DNA of 64,000 nucleotides from Paludisphaera mucosa (GTDB taxonomy: Bacteria; Planctomycetota; Planctomycetia; Isosphaerales; Isosphaeraceae): NCBI RefSeq assembly GCF_029589435.1, contig NZ_JARRAG010000002.1, positions 4,774,001 through 4,838,000 of the forward strand, read 5' to 3'. The notes below the pieces were generated by a model. It worked only from the letters and a program-made list of their open reading frames with translations, had not been told where the DNA came from and made no database searches. The translations under genes were made by a program, and so were the position numbers. Shown here piece after piece: positions 25,935 through 34,685 of the stretch (its first letter is position 1; each line of letters starts with the position of its first letter).

Positions 25935-26253
25935 GGACAAACCTCCCACGCGGGAGCCCGGTGTCCGCTGCGACGGGCGAGAAGGAGGTTCGCGTCGATC
26001 GAGATTTCCGGCCGGACTGACAGGTGGACTCGGTCCTGCCCGCGGACTGGTTGCGTCCTGCCACGCGCGGCGGACTGTACCGCGTCTTCCGAACCGGGTC
26101 AACGCCGCCGTGGGCAGCGCCGACCGCCAGGCGAGGAAGCCCCGGGGCCTCGGGCCGCTGATCGGGACGCCCGGCGACGATTCCCGTAAGATCGGGCGGA
26201 TCGCCGAGAAACCGCAACGCCGGGACGCCCGAGACAGCCAAAAGGAAGCCCGC
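25935..26253. other. Intergenic region between divergent genes
   Basis: These 319 bp separate the starts of the ankyrin and exonuclease genes and must hold both promoters. No convincing -35/-10 pair, dyad or small gene was identified. Confidence 0.5.
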
Positions 26254-27033
26254 ATGAAGATTGCCACCTACAACGTCAACGGCGTCAACGGCCGCCTGCC
26301 CGTGCTCCTGCAATGGCTCGAACGGTCGAAGCCGGACGTCGCGTGCCTGCAGGAGCTGAAAGGCGCGGACGAGAAGTTCCCCATCGACGCCATCCGCGAG
26401 GCGGGCTACGAGGCCGTCTGGCACGGGCAGAAGGGCTACAACGGCGTCGCCATCCTCGCCCGGGGCGAGCAGCCGCAGGAAACCCGCCGCGGCCTGCCCG
26501 GCGACCCGGACGACACCCACAGCCGCTACATCGAGGCCGTCGTACGCGGCGTCACCATCGGCTGCCTGTACCTCCCCAACGGCAACCCCGCGCCCGGCCC
26601 GAAATTCGATTACAAGCTGAGGTGGTTCGAGCGATTCAACACGCACGCCGCAAGCCTGCTCGAGGAAAGGCGCCCCGTCGTCCTCGCGGGCGACTACAAC
26701 GTCATTCCGACCGAGCGCGACGTCTACAAGCCGGAGCGATGGATCGACGACGCCCTGTTCCGACCCGAGGCCCGGGAGGCCTATCGCCGGCTCGTGACTC
26801 AGGGCTGGACGGACGCGTTGCGGCGGCAATATCCGAATGAGGTGGTTTATACATTCTGGGATTATATGCGAGGAGCCTTCTCGCGCGATGCAGGCCTGCG
26901 CATCGATCACTTGCTGTTGAGCCCCGACTTGGCGCCTCGACTCGCGGCCGCCGGCGTGGATCGAGACGTGCGCGCGATGGAGAAGACCAGCGACCACGCA
27001 CCCACCTGGATCGAGATCGAGGAGAAGGCCTGA
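26254..27033 (+). CDS. xthA: Exodeoxyribonuclease III (AP endonuclease family)
   Basis: The 259-residue protein belongs to the endonuclease/exonuclease/phosphatase fold. Motifs run in order: MKIATYNVNGVNGRL, CLQELKG (Glu metal ligand), YLPNGNP, VVLAGDYNVIPTERDVY (catalytic Asp-Asn), RIDHLLLSP and KTSDHAPTWIEI (catalytic Asp-His). These are the full set for the Xth family, which cuts DNA at abasic sites and removes 3'-blocking groups during base excision repair. Length is normal. The ATG at 26254 directly precedes the first strand, with GGAAG upstream. It stands alone. Confidence 0.95.
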   Translation: MKIATYNVNGVNGRLPVLLQWLERSKPDVACLQELKGADEKFPIDAIREAGYEAVWHGQKGYNGVAILARGEQPQETRRGLPGDPDDTHSRYIEAVVRGVTIGCLYLPNGNPAPGPKFDYKLRWFERFNTHAASLLEERRPVVLAGDYNVIPTERDVYKPERWIDDALFRPEAREAYRRLVTQGWTDALRRQYPNEVVYTFWDYMRGAFSRDAGLRIDHLLLSPDLAPRLAAAGVDRDVRAMEKTSDHAPTWIEIEEKA

Positions 27034-27255
27034 AACCGACGCACTTCTCCGTGCCGGACGACGCGTCGATCGAAGCGGTTCGGGCGATGACGCCTCCTCG
27101 GCGCCAGGTGCGGAGTTGGGAACCGCGAGCCAAGAAAACTCCAAAATAACTGTACGTCTGTTGACTTGAGGCCGATAACTGGTTTCAATCCTCGAAGCGG
27201 GTCCTGTTCATGTGGCCAGAGCGGACGATCGACCCTATTTCAACGGAGGTGCGCC

Positions 27256-27732
27256 GTGGACGCCGGACCGCAGAAGGAACATCGCTGGCTCGACAGGCTC
27301 GTGGGCGACTGGACGTTCGAGGGCGAATGCGCCGCCATGGGGCCCGGCCAGCCGCCGATGAAGTACGTCGGCGTCGAGACGGTCCGTTCGCTCGGCGGCC
27401 TGTGGACGGTCGGCGAGGGCGAGAACGAGATGCCCGAGGGGGGCGTCGGCAAGTCGGTCATGACGCTCGGCTACGACCCGGCGTCCCGGTGCTACGTCGG
27501 CACGTTCATCGCGTCGATGATGACGCACCTGTGGATCTACAACGGCTCCCTGGAGGGCGACGTGCTGGAGCTGGACGCCGAGGGGCCGGGCTTCACCGGC
27601 GAGGGCGCCCGGAAGTACCGCGACAGCATCGAGTTCACCGACGACGACCACCGGACGCTGAAGTCGCACGCCCTGGGCGACGACGGCGCGTGGCAGCTCT
27701 TCATGACGGCCCGATACACTCGCAAGAAGTGA
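27256..27732 (+). CDS. DUF1579 family protein
   Basis: The 158-residue protein matches the DUF1579 pattern: HRWLDRLVGDWTFEGEC at the start, VETVRSLGGLWTVGEGE, MTLGYDP, YVGTFIASMMTHLW, YNGSLEGDVLELD and FMTARYTRK at the end. The family has a lipocalin-like beta barrel and no known activity. The GTG at 27256 is preceded by GGAGGT at optimal spacing, which decides the start. It is followed 23 bp later by a VOC protein gene on the same strand, and this pair is common among small-molecule or stress proteins. Confidence 0.9.
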   Translation: MDAGPQKEHRWLDRLVGDWTFEGECAAMGPGQPPMKYVGVETVRSLGGLWTVGEGENEMPEGGVGKSVMTLGYDPASRCYVGTFIASMMTHLWIYNGSLEGDVLELDAEGPGFTGEGARKYRDSIEFTDDDHRTLKSHALGDDGAWQLFMTARYTRKK

Positions 27733-27755
27733 GCCCTTTCCCACGGAGACCGACC

Positions 27756-28163
27756 ATGCTCGCGCACGCCCTGACGCCGATCCTGAACGTCTCGGACATC
27801 CTCGAGAGCTTCGCCTGGTTCGAGAAGCTGGGATGGACGAGGGGCTTCGACTGGGGCAGCCCTCCCACCTTCGGGGCCGTGTGTTCGGGGAAATGCGAGA
27901 TCTTCCTCTGCCAGGGGGCGCAGGGCGGCCGCGGGAAGAGTTCTTCGCCGACGACCAAGGACCATGGCGAGAACGGTGACAAGGGCGTCTGGATGTCGAT
28001 CTGGGTCGACGACGTCGATGCCGTCCACCGGCATTGCCTGGCAGAGGGACTTGAGGTCACGATGCCGCCGACCGACGAGCCGTGGAACGTGCGAGAGATG
28101 CACGTCCGACACCCCGACGGGCATGTCTTCCGGATCAGCAAGGGGATCGGGGAGGCCGAGTAA
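27756..28163 (+). CDS. VOC (glyoxalase/bleomycin-resistance fold) protein
   Basis: The 135-residue vicinal-oxygen-chelate fold protein has two beta-alpha-beta modules. They are LTPILNVSDILESFAWFEKLGW with the strand CEIFLCQ, and MSIWVDDVDAVHRHCLAEGLEVTMPPTDEPW with MHVRHPDGHVFRIS. The C-terminal module resembles glyoxalase-like bleomycin-binding proteins. The substrate is unknown. It probably forms an operon with the DUF1579 gene 23 bp upstream. Confidence 0.9.
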   Translation: MLAHALTPILNVSDILESFAWFEKLGWTRGFDWGSPPTFGAVCSGKCEIFLCQGAQGGRGKSSSPTTKDHGENGDKGVWMSIWVDDVDAVHRHCLAEGLEVTMPPTDEPWNVREMHVRHPDGHVFRISKGIGEAE

Positions 28164-28219
28164 ACGTCTCCTCCGAGCGACCTCCCTCGGCCTTTCGAGC
28201 GGATTCGACGCGACCGGCG

Positions 28220-30829
28220 TCACCGGGATCGCGAGCCGATCGGGTCCCCGGGAGGCGTCGCGGGGGGCTCGGTCCGGCGATGAGTGGCGTCGGGGCGGGC
28301 GAGAAACCGGGCGACCTCGGCCTGGATCGCCAGCGCGTCGACCTGGATCTCGGCGTCCTGGACCAGGGCCGAGAGTCGTCCCGATATCGAGTAGCGCAGG
28401 GCGTTGGTCGCCAGGGCCCGGACCTGGGGCGTGGCGGCCTCGTCGGACGCGAGTTCCATCAAACGCCCGGCGATCAGGTGGCGGACGGCGGACTGGATCG
28501 CGGCCGCCCGAGGGTCGGGGTCGCGGGGGGCGAAGGACCGGGCGACGAGCGTGTCGAGGACCTCGCCGAAGCCCGGGTTGGAAGCGTCGCGGGCGTGGAA
28601 CTCCACGAGCCGGGCGGCCCGCTCGGGCTGCAGCAGGGTGGAGGCCGCGACATCGGCGGCGACGGTCGCCGCGGCGATCGGGTCGAACGTCGGGCCGGTC
28701 CGCTTCGGGAACAGCTCGGCGGTGCCCCCGTCGTGACCGTAGGCGGTCGGGGGGATCAGCGCCAGGACCGCGGGCGGGATCAGCAGCTCTTTCGGGTCGA
28801 TGGCGTCGAGCACCGCGGCCAGCGCCTCGCGCTGGCGGGCGGCGGGGACGACCTCGGCGACCCTGGGCGGGCTCGGGCCGGCGGCCGTCCGCACGGCGTA
28901 GCTGTAGTCGACCCCGCCGAGCGTCTTGGCCGCGGCCTGGAGCTGGTAGCGGTGGTGCAGGTAGAGGGGCAGCAGCCTCGATTCCAGGTCGGAGAGCGGG
29001 GCCCCCTCGGGCAGGTTCCCCGGGCCGAATGCCTGCAGGCCGATCCGCCGGACGCGCATCTCGTGGCGGAGCGAGGCGACGGGGTCGGGGCCGTCGTCCC
29101 AGAGGCTCGCCAGCGGGTGGGCGGCCCCGGCGGGCCGGGAGTCGCCGTCGGAGAGGAATCGCATCCCGGCGGCGACCCCGTCCTCGACGATCCGGCGCAG
29201 CTCCTTCGCCTCGTCGGCGCCCGGCGGGAACTGGGCGTAGGCGAACCGGGCGGCGAAGGCGTCGTAGGGGCCGATCCCTCGGCCGTAGGCGTCGGAGAGG
29301 TCGAGCTGGCCGTCGACGACCTTGACCCTCGGGGCCGGGTAGTCCATCACCGAGCCGCGGTCGTAGGAGCTGGCGGCGAAATTGTGGGCGAAGCCCAGGG
29401 TATGGCCGACCTCGTGCGCGGAGAGCTGACGGATCCGCGCCAGGGCCATCGCCCCCAGGTCGCTCGCCGGGTCGGCCGCGGCGAGGTGCTCTGGCGCGGG
29501 CGGCATGGCCATCCCGCACCCGGAGCCCGGGGGGATCAGGCCGGCGCCGATCAGGACGTCCTGCCGGGCGCGCTGCGAGTCGAGCGAGACCGTCGCCTTG
29601 AGGATCTCGCCGGTCCTCGGGTCGACCACGGACGAGCCGTACGACCAGCCCCGGGTCGATCGGTGGACCCAGTGGATCACGTTGTAGCGGAGGTCCATCG
29701 GGTCGGCGCCCTCGGGCAGGATCTCGACGCGGAAGGAGTCCTTGAACCCGGCCGCCTCGAACGCCTGCGACCACCACGACGCCCCCTCGACCAGGGCCGA
29801 GCGGATCGGCTCGGGAGCGCCCCGGTCGACGTAATAGACCAGGGGCGCGACCGGCTCGGAGACGGCCAGGCTCGGGTCCTTCTTGGCCAGGCGGTGCCGG
29901 GTGATCCAGCGGGTCTCGATCGGCGTCCCCGTCGGCGTGGCGAAGTCGGCGAACTCGACGGTGAACAGGCCCACGCGGGGGTCGAGCTTGCGCGGCGCGT
30001 AACCCGGGCCCGTCTCGGGGAGTTCGACCAGCGAGTGCCGCTGGCAGACGGTCACCGATCGGGGGGCGGGCGTGGTCGAGGCGACCAGCGGCCCGGGCTC
30101 GTCGTCGGTGGCGAAGGTGAGCGTGGCCTCGACCTCGGTGTTCCTCGGGAACGACTTCAGGCCGGCCCGGTCGAGGCCGCCCCGCGACTCGTCCGCCTTG
30201 TATTTCCCCTGCTTGGCCGCGGCCAGCCGATCGGCCACCCCGTGGGCGTCGCGGAGGAAGAACGAGGTGGCGTCGACCAGGATGCGCCCGCCCTCCTCGG
30301 CCTCGATCTTGAAGCCCGCGATCACCGACCGGGCGAACGAGTCGGCGACGGACCGCCGCTCGTCGGCGTTGTCGCTGAGGGCGCGGAAGCGGTAGTTGGG
30401 CTCCTCCAGGAGGAGCTTCGGGCCGACCTTGCGGAACGCGACGACCTTGGTGTCGCCGAGCTGGCCCCGATCGAGCCCGATCGGGTTCGAGCCCACGCCG
30501 GTGGCCAGCGTCACCTGGTAGAGGAACTCGCGGCCGGGCCGCGAGACCTCCATCATCACCTTGCCGGACTTCTCGTCCCAGTAGAGCGGGAAGAGGCCGT
30601 CGACCTTCGCGAGCGGGGCGGTCTTCTCGGCGATCGTCGCGGGCTTCGCGGGGGGCGGCGTCTCGGCCGCCTTCACGGCCCCGGGCGTCTGTGCGAGCAG
30701 GACGGGCTTCGGGAGTTGCAGGGCCGGAAAGGCTCGCGAGAAGGCTCGGTGGCAGGTCGCGGCGGCGACGGCGTGGGACTCGCCCGCGGTCGCGAACGCG
30801 ACGAGGGCGGCGAGGGCGAAACTGGCCAT
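28220..30829 (-). CDS. Secreted zinc metalloprotease (DUF5117/DUF4953-type)
   Basis: The 869-residue protein has an N-terminal signal peptide (MASFALAALVAFATAGESHA) and a Pro/Ala-rich stretch. A large N-terminal region (about 75-330) has YWDEKSGKVMMEVSRPGREFLYQVTLATGVGSN, typical of the DUF5118/5117 proteins. The metalloprotease domain carries HEVGHTLGFAH (His472, Glu473, His476, His482), the extended zinc motif HExxHxxGxxH, followed by SVMDYP, the Met-turn. It is probably a periplasmic or surface peptidase. The ATG at 30829 was chosen because it begins the signal peptide. The gene converges with the VOC gene, 57 bp between the stops. Confidence 0.92.
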   Translation of the reverse strand: MASFALAALVAFATAGESHAVAAATCHRAFSRAFPALQLPKPVLLAQTPGAVKAAETPPPAKPATIAEKTAPLAKVDGLFPLYWDEKSGKVMMEVSRPGREFLYQVTLATGVGSNPIGLDRGQLGDTKVVAFRKVGPKLLLEEPNYRFRALSDNADERRSVADSFARSVIAGFKIEAEEGGRILVDATSFFLRDAHGVADRLAAAKQGKYKADESRGGLDRAGLKSFPRNTEVEATLTFATDDEPGPLVASTTPAPRSVTVCQRHSLVELPETGPGYAPRKLDPRVGLFTVEFADFATPTGTPIETRWITRHRLAKKDPSLAVSEPVAPLVYYVDRGAPEPIRSALVEGASWWSQAFEAAGFKDSFRVEILPEGADPMDLRYNVIHWVHRSTRGWSYGSSVVDPRTGEILKATVSLDSQRARQDVLIGAGLIPPGSGCGMAMPPAPEHLAAADPASDLGAMALARIRQLSAHEVGHTLGFAHNFAASSYDRGSVMDYPAPRVKVVDGQLDLSDAYGRGIGPYDAFAARFAYAQFPPGADEAKELRRIVEDGVAAGMRFLSDGDSRPAGAAHPLASLWDDGPDPVASLRHEMRVRRIGLQAFGPGNLPEGAPLSDLESRLLPLYLHHRYQLQAAAKTLGGVDYSYAVRTAAGPSPPRVAEVVPAARQREALAAVLDAIDPKELLIPPAVLALIPPTAYGHDGGTAELFPKRTGPTFDPIAAATVAADVAASTLLQPERAARLVEFHARDASNPGFGEVLDTLVARSFAPRDPDPRAAAIQSAVRHLIAGRLMELASDEAATPQVRALATNALRYSISGRLSALVQDAEIQVDALAIQAEVARFLARPDATHRRTEPPATPPGDPIGSRSR

Positions 30830-31241
30830 CCGGGGGCTCCTCTGATGCGGGCCGGGTCGATCGCTCAAACTGGCCCCGATTCTCGCCCGGCCGGCCCGGC
30901 CGGGGCAACGCTCGATTTCCCGGGCCCGCGCGCTGGGCCCGTGGATGGGAAAGATCCTATTCGATCAGTCGACGCGTTGGAACGACCGACGAATTTCGGG
31001 ATGTCGCCCGAAAAATCTCGGTCGGACCACATCGCCCTCTCGCAGTCGTCGACCTCCGTCGCTACCCTGCCAGGATGCGTCCGAGCGACATGGCGAACTT
31101 GTTCCGGACCGGTCGAGATGGTCGATTCGCAGAGCGTTGATGGGTTTTTCACCTCGATCCTCGTCGATGCGTGGGGTCGCGCGGCCGTGAATCCGGCGCA
31201 CCCATGGGCTTCTCTGTGACCCATCCGAGGGGGAAGACGTG
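30830..31241. other. Intergenic region between divergent genes
   Basis: These 412 bp separate the metalloprotease and PEP-CTERM gene starts. The open frames across it lack normal codon bias. No promoter, dyad or RNA gene was recognised with confidence. Confidence 0.45.
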
Positions 31242-31880
31242 ATGAGACGACTCGTGCGTCGGACGAGGCTGGCGGCGGCCTTCCTGATCCTGACGGCCAT
31301 GACGGCGGCCGGGACGCAGGCCGAGACGATCGTCAGCTTCACCTATTCGGGTCGGGGAGGCCCGGACTTCGCCGGACTCCTCGCCACGGGCTCCGGGACC
31401 TTCGCCTTCGCCGACGGACTCGCGACGATCGAGCTTGCGGACCTGTCCTCGTTCACCTTCTCCCTGGACGAGAACACACCGAATTCCACGACGTTCGGCC
31501 TCGCGGACCTCACGTCCTTCTCGGCCTCCCTGGGCCCCGGCCGGACGATGACGGCCCTGACCCTGGGCACCGGCGCCGTCCAGGGGACGAACCCGTCGAC
31601 CGAGCCCAGGGAGTTCTCCGTCGGGTCGCTCGGCGCTTCGGGCGCGTGGACGTCGTTCCGGATCCTGGGGCTGACGTTCCAGCAAACGACGGGGAGCGCC
31701 ACGGTCACCGCCGTGACGACCACCGTACCCGAGCCCTCCAGTGGCGCCATGGCCGCGATCGCCACCCTGATCCTCTTCGGCCGCGGTTCCTCGTCGGCCT
31801 ATCGATCGTCCATGCGTCCGAGGCAGCGGTTGAACGTCTTCAGGGTGGCCAGCAGGAGGCCGGACGCGATCAGGCCGTAA
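31242..31880 (+). CDS. PEP-CTERM sorted exported protein with an unusual C-terminal tail
   Basis: The protein has about 212 residues. It has a signal peptide (RRTRLAAAFLILTAMTAAGTQA), a beta-rich Ser/Thr/Gly domain, and near residue 162 the PEP-CTERM sorting signal VPEPSSGAMAAIATLILFGRG (a PEP box, a hydrophobic helix and a basic residue). Such proteins are anchored by exosortase, which is not encoded in this window. Family members normally stop shortly after the helix. Here the frame continues 30 more residues and runs antisense into the 3' end of the ABC permease gene, overlapping it by 82 bp. A lost stop codon is likely. The ATG at 31242 follows GGGGGAAG; a GTG sits one codon before. Confidence 0.8.
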   Translation: MRRLVRRTRLAAAFLILTAMTAAGTQAETIVSFTYSGRGGPDFAGLLATGSGTFAFADGLATIELADLSSFTFSLDENTPNSTTFGLADLTSFSASLGPGRTMTALTLGTGAVQGTNPSTEPREFSVGSLGASGAWTSFRILGLTFQQTTGSATVTAVTTTVPEPSSGAMAAIATLILFGRGSSSAYRSSMRPRQRLNVFRVASRRPDAIRP

Positions 31881-33514
31881 ACGACGATCCAGAATGCGAG
31901 CCAGGCGGCCTGCCGCCCGGGCTCGCGTCCCGGCCCGACCTGGTCGGCGAGCACGGCGATGGTGAAGCCGACGCCCCAGAGCGGGCTGGCCGAGGCGAGG
32001 CCGGAACCGGCCTCGTCGGGGCCGTCGCCGAAGAAGATGAACGCGGAAGGGACGGCCCCGATCGACGCGACGACGTAGAGGCCCGCGGTCAGGCCGACGG
32101 CCCGGTCCATCCGGGGCAGCCAGGTGGCCAGGGCCAGGCCGAGGCTCGTGATCGCGGCGCCGTAGGCCAACATGAGGCCGACGATCAGGAACGGGCCGAG
32201 GACGGACCCGGCGGGCGTCGACAGGGCCGCGGCGAGGAGTACCGGGCCTATTATCAGCGGCGGGACGCCGCGGAAGGCGCCCCACCACTTGCCCATGACG
32301 ATCGACCGGGTCGACAGCGGCGTGGCCAGGAGCACGTCGAGGCTGCCGCGCTGGCGCTCCTCGGCCAGGCTCGTGGCGGCCGAGACGCTCAGCAGCAGCA
32401 GCCCGGCGGCCGCCTGCGCGCCGCCGATCGGCCCGCCCAACTCGCGGCCGGCCGTCCCGGAGCCGCCGAGCGCGTCGACGATCGCCCAGAGGCTGAAGCC
32501 GCTCGCGAAAGCGGCGTACAGGCCCCAGACCACGACCGACCAGCGCGACGGCCGTCGCCGATGCCACTCGCGCCAGAGCACCGGGTCGCGGTCGAGCGAC
32601 GGCGACGGCAGGAAGCGGGCGAGTAACCCTCGGCGGGCCCGGGGCGGGCGTTCCGCCCGGCGCGCCGCCTCCGCCCGGCTGGCCTGATGGATGACCACCG
32701 CCCGGGCCCGCCAGGTCGCCACGGCGGCCAGCAGCGCCGAGGTCGAGAGCCCCAGCGCGCAGAACCGGGCCTGCGTCCCCAGCCCGATCGAGACCATCGC
32801 CGTCGGGCCGCTCAGCGGGCCGAGCACGAGGAAGACGGGGTTGTAGGGGAACAGGGCCAGTTGCCCCGGCAGCCAGTCCGGCCGGATTTGCCAGGGGAGC
32901 GCCGAGTTCAGGCCCATCCAGATCGGCGCCGACAGCAGCCAGAAAATCCCGAAGGCGTAGGTGGCCAGCAGCACCTCGTGCGTCTTCCGGCCCCAAACCG
33001 ACAGCGTCAGGGCCAGGGTGCAGCCGAAGACGGCGCAGGCGAGGCAGACCAGGGTCGCGCCGATCGGCAAGGCCGGGTCGACGCCGCCGAGGAGCGTCGC
33101 CAGCCCCAGCACCGGGGCGGCGCAGGCGATCAGGCCGAGCACCGGCGCCAGCCGCGCCGCCAGCTTGCCCAGCACGATCTCGGCGTCGGTCAGGTCGGTC
33201 GCGAACAGCAGGGCCAGGTTGCCCCGGGCCTTGTCCAGGCAGATCGACCCGGCCGTCGCCGCGGGCGCCGCCAGGCCGACCAGCCCGAGCAGGATCAGCG
33301 TCGTCACGGCGTAGAAGCCCCGGCCGACCTCGGCCATCCGCTGGACCGACGGCTCTCCCGCCACCTCGCGGCTGCCCAGCCAGACGGCCGACAGCCCGAG
33401 CAAAAGCAGAAGGACCAACGCGGACCGCAGCGCATAGCCCTGCCAGCGTCGCGAGGCCGCCAACCACTCATAGGCGAAGACCGGGCCCAGCCCCGACCAC
33501 CTGCGCGTCGCCAT
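31799..33514 (-). CDS. ABC-2 type transporter permease
   Basis: The 571-residue integral membrane protein has about 11-12 hydrophobic segments in two halves separated by a soluble, Arg-rich loop (about 280-325), typical of fused ABC-2 permeases. Recognisable elements include GSICLDKARGNLALLFATDLTDAEIVLGKL and LAEERQRGSLDVLLATPLSTRSIVMGKW, the coupling motifs of ABC-2 exporters (each with an E/K-R-x-x-G-x-L-x-x-L-L-A-T pattern). No ATP-binding subunit is next to it, which is odd for this family. The ATG at 33514 has GGAGG 9 nt upstream, so it was preferred over that at 33532. It overlaps the PEP-CTERM gene at its 3' end. The substrate is unknown. Confidence 0.9.
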   Translation of the reverse strand: MATRRWSGLGPVFAYEWLAASRRWQGYALRSALVLLLLLGLSAVWLGSREVAGEPSVQRMAEVGRGFYAVTTLILLGLVGLAAPAATAGSICLDKARGNLALLFATDLTDAEIVLGKLAARLAPVLGLIACAAPVLGLATLLGGVDPALPIGATLVCLACAVFGCTLALTLSVWGRKTHEVLLATYAFGIFWLLSAPIWMGLNSALPWQIRPDWLPGQLALFPYNPVFLVLGPLSGPTAMVSIGLGTQARFCALGLSTSALLAAVATWRARAVVIHQASRAEAARRAERPPRARRGLLARFLPSPSLDRDPVLWREWHRRRPSRWSVVVWGLYAAFASGFSLWAIVDALGGSGTAGRELGGPIGGAQAAAGLLLLSVSAATSLAEERQRGSLDVLLATPLSTRSIVMGKWWGAFRGVPPLIIGPVLLAAALSTPAGSVLGPFLIVGLMLAYGAAITSLGLALATWLPRMDRAVGLTAGLYVVASIGAVPSAFIFFGDGPDEAGSGLASASPLWGVGFTIAVLADQVGPGREPGRQAAWLAFWIVVYGLIASGLLLATLKTFNRCLGRMDDR

Positions 33515-33597
33515 CGGGTCGGCCTCCAGCATCCATTAGGAGCAAAGTTCGACGCACCGATTCGGAACCCCGGCCGGGCCCGGGGCCGAGTCGTGTA

Positions 33598-33616
33598 AAC
33601 TTTACACTGTAAAGTT
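33598..33616. promoter_or_regulatory. Perfect 19-bp palindrome upstream of the ABC permease
   Basis: AACTTTACA-C-TGTAAAGTT is a perfect inverted repeat (9-bp arms, one-base centre), 84-102 bp before the permease start at 33514. It is AT-rich inside GC-rich DNA. Its TACA...TGTA core resembles operators of BlaI/CopY-type or GntR-type repressors. No such regulator is encoded nearby. It may also serve the aldo/keto reductase gene, 141 bp away on the other side. Confidence 0.6.
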
Positions 33617-33756
33617 CGGCGGTTGCAAGGGCCTGCCGGTCCCGGCATCAACGCCTCGTCGGTTTGAAGTCGCCACGCCGGCGCGGCTTCCATTCCGGGG
33701 CGAGCCCGCGCGTCGCTACAATGGCCGCGGGCTTCCTCAAGGCGCCGGAGAGACCA

Positions 33757-34605
33757 ATGGACCCTCAGAGCTTGTCGATCGATGGCGTCCGCGTGCCGCG
33801 CTTCCTGTACGGCACCGCCTGGAAGGCCGAGCGGACGCAGCACCTGACCGAACTCGCCCTCCGTCAGGGCTTCCGCGGGATCGATACGGCGAACCAGCGG
33901 CGCCATTACGACGAGGCCGAGGTCGGCAAGGCCGTCGCGGCGTCGGTCGGGAACGGGCTGCTGGGCCGCGACGACCTCTTCCTGCAGACCAAGTACACGT
34001 TTCGAAACGGCCAGGATCATCGCCTGCCTTATGACCCGGAGGCTCCCGTCGGGGTCCAGGTGGAACAGTCGTTCGCGAGCTCGCTCGAACACCTGGGCGT
34101 CGCGGCGATCGACTCCTATCTGCTCCACGGGCCGACCCGCGGTGCCGGGCTGACGGCGGCCGATCGGGAGGCCTGGCGGGCGATGGAGGCCCTCCACGAC
34201 GGCGGCCGAGCCCGCCTGCTCGGCGTCAGCAACGTCACGCTAGAACAACTCCAGGGCTTCTGCCGCCAGGCCCGCGTGCTCCCCCGATTCGTCCAGAACC
34301 GATGCTACGCCGAGCGAGGCTGGGACCGCGACGTCCGCGCGTTTTGCCGCGAGAACGGGATCGCCTATCAGGGCTTCTCACTGCTGACCGCCAACCGCGG
34401 GGTTATGGCCCATCCCGAGCTGGTTAGGATCGCCGATCGGCGTGACCGCACCGTCGGCCAGGTCGTCTTCCGGTTCGCGCTCGACGTGGGCATGCTGCCC
34501 CTGACGGGGACGACCGACGCCGCCCACATGAGGGACGACCTCGACGTCTTCGACTTCCAGCTGGAACCCAAAGAGGTGGAGCGGATCGAGCGGCTGGGGG
34601 GGTGA
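33757..34605 (+). CDS. Aldo/keto reductase
   Basis: The 282-residue (alpha/beta)8 barrel protein is an NADPH-dependent reductase of aldehydes, ketones or sugars. The catalytic tetrad is complete: Asp43 (GIDTANQ), Tyr51 (HYDEAEVG), Lys79 (LQTKYT) and His124 (SYLLHGP). Also present are GVSNVTLEQL, QNRCYAE, NGIAYQGFSLL and the cofactor region GMLPLTGTTDAAHMRDDLD. The ATG at 33757 follows GGAGAG and starts the first strand. It converges with the glucosidase-like gene. The substrate is not evident. Confidence 0.93.
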   Translation: MDPQSLSIDGVRVPRFLYGTAWKAERTQHLTELALRQGFRGIDTANQRRHYDEAEVGKAVAASVGNGLLGRDDLFLQTKYTFRNGQDHRLPYDPEAPVGVQVEQSFASSLEHLGVAAIDSYLLHGPTRGAGLTAADREAWRAMEALHDGGRARLLGVSNVTLEQLQGFCRQARVLPRFVQNRCYAERGWDRDVRAFCRENGIAYQGFSLLTANRGVMAHPELVRIADRRDRTVGQVVFRFALDVGMLPLTGTTDAAHMRDDLDVFDFQLEPKEVERIERLGG

Positions 34606-34685
34606 GGGCGATCGAGGTCGGACGACCGATTGGATGCAACGCGTCGTTCCGATGATCGAGTCGCTCGCCGGGCCGGGGGGCCGAG

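Noticed and set aside
28082-31219. A 1045-codon plus-strand open frame opposite the metalloprotease
   Set aside because: It is Gly/Arg/Asp-rich shadow translation with no domain, and the opposite strand encodes a clear zinc protease.
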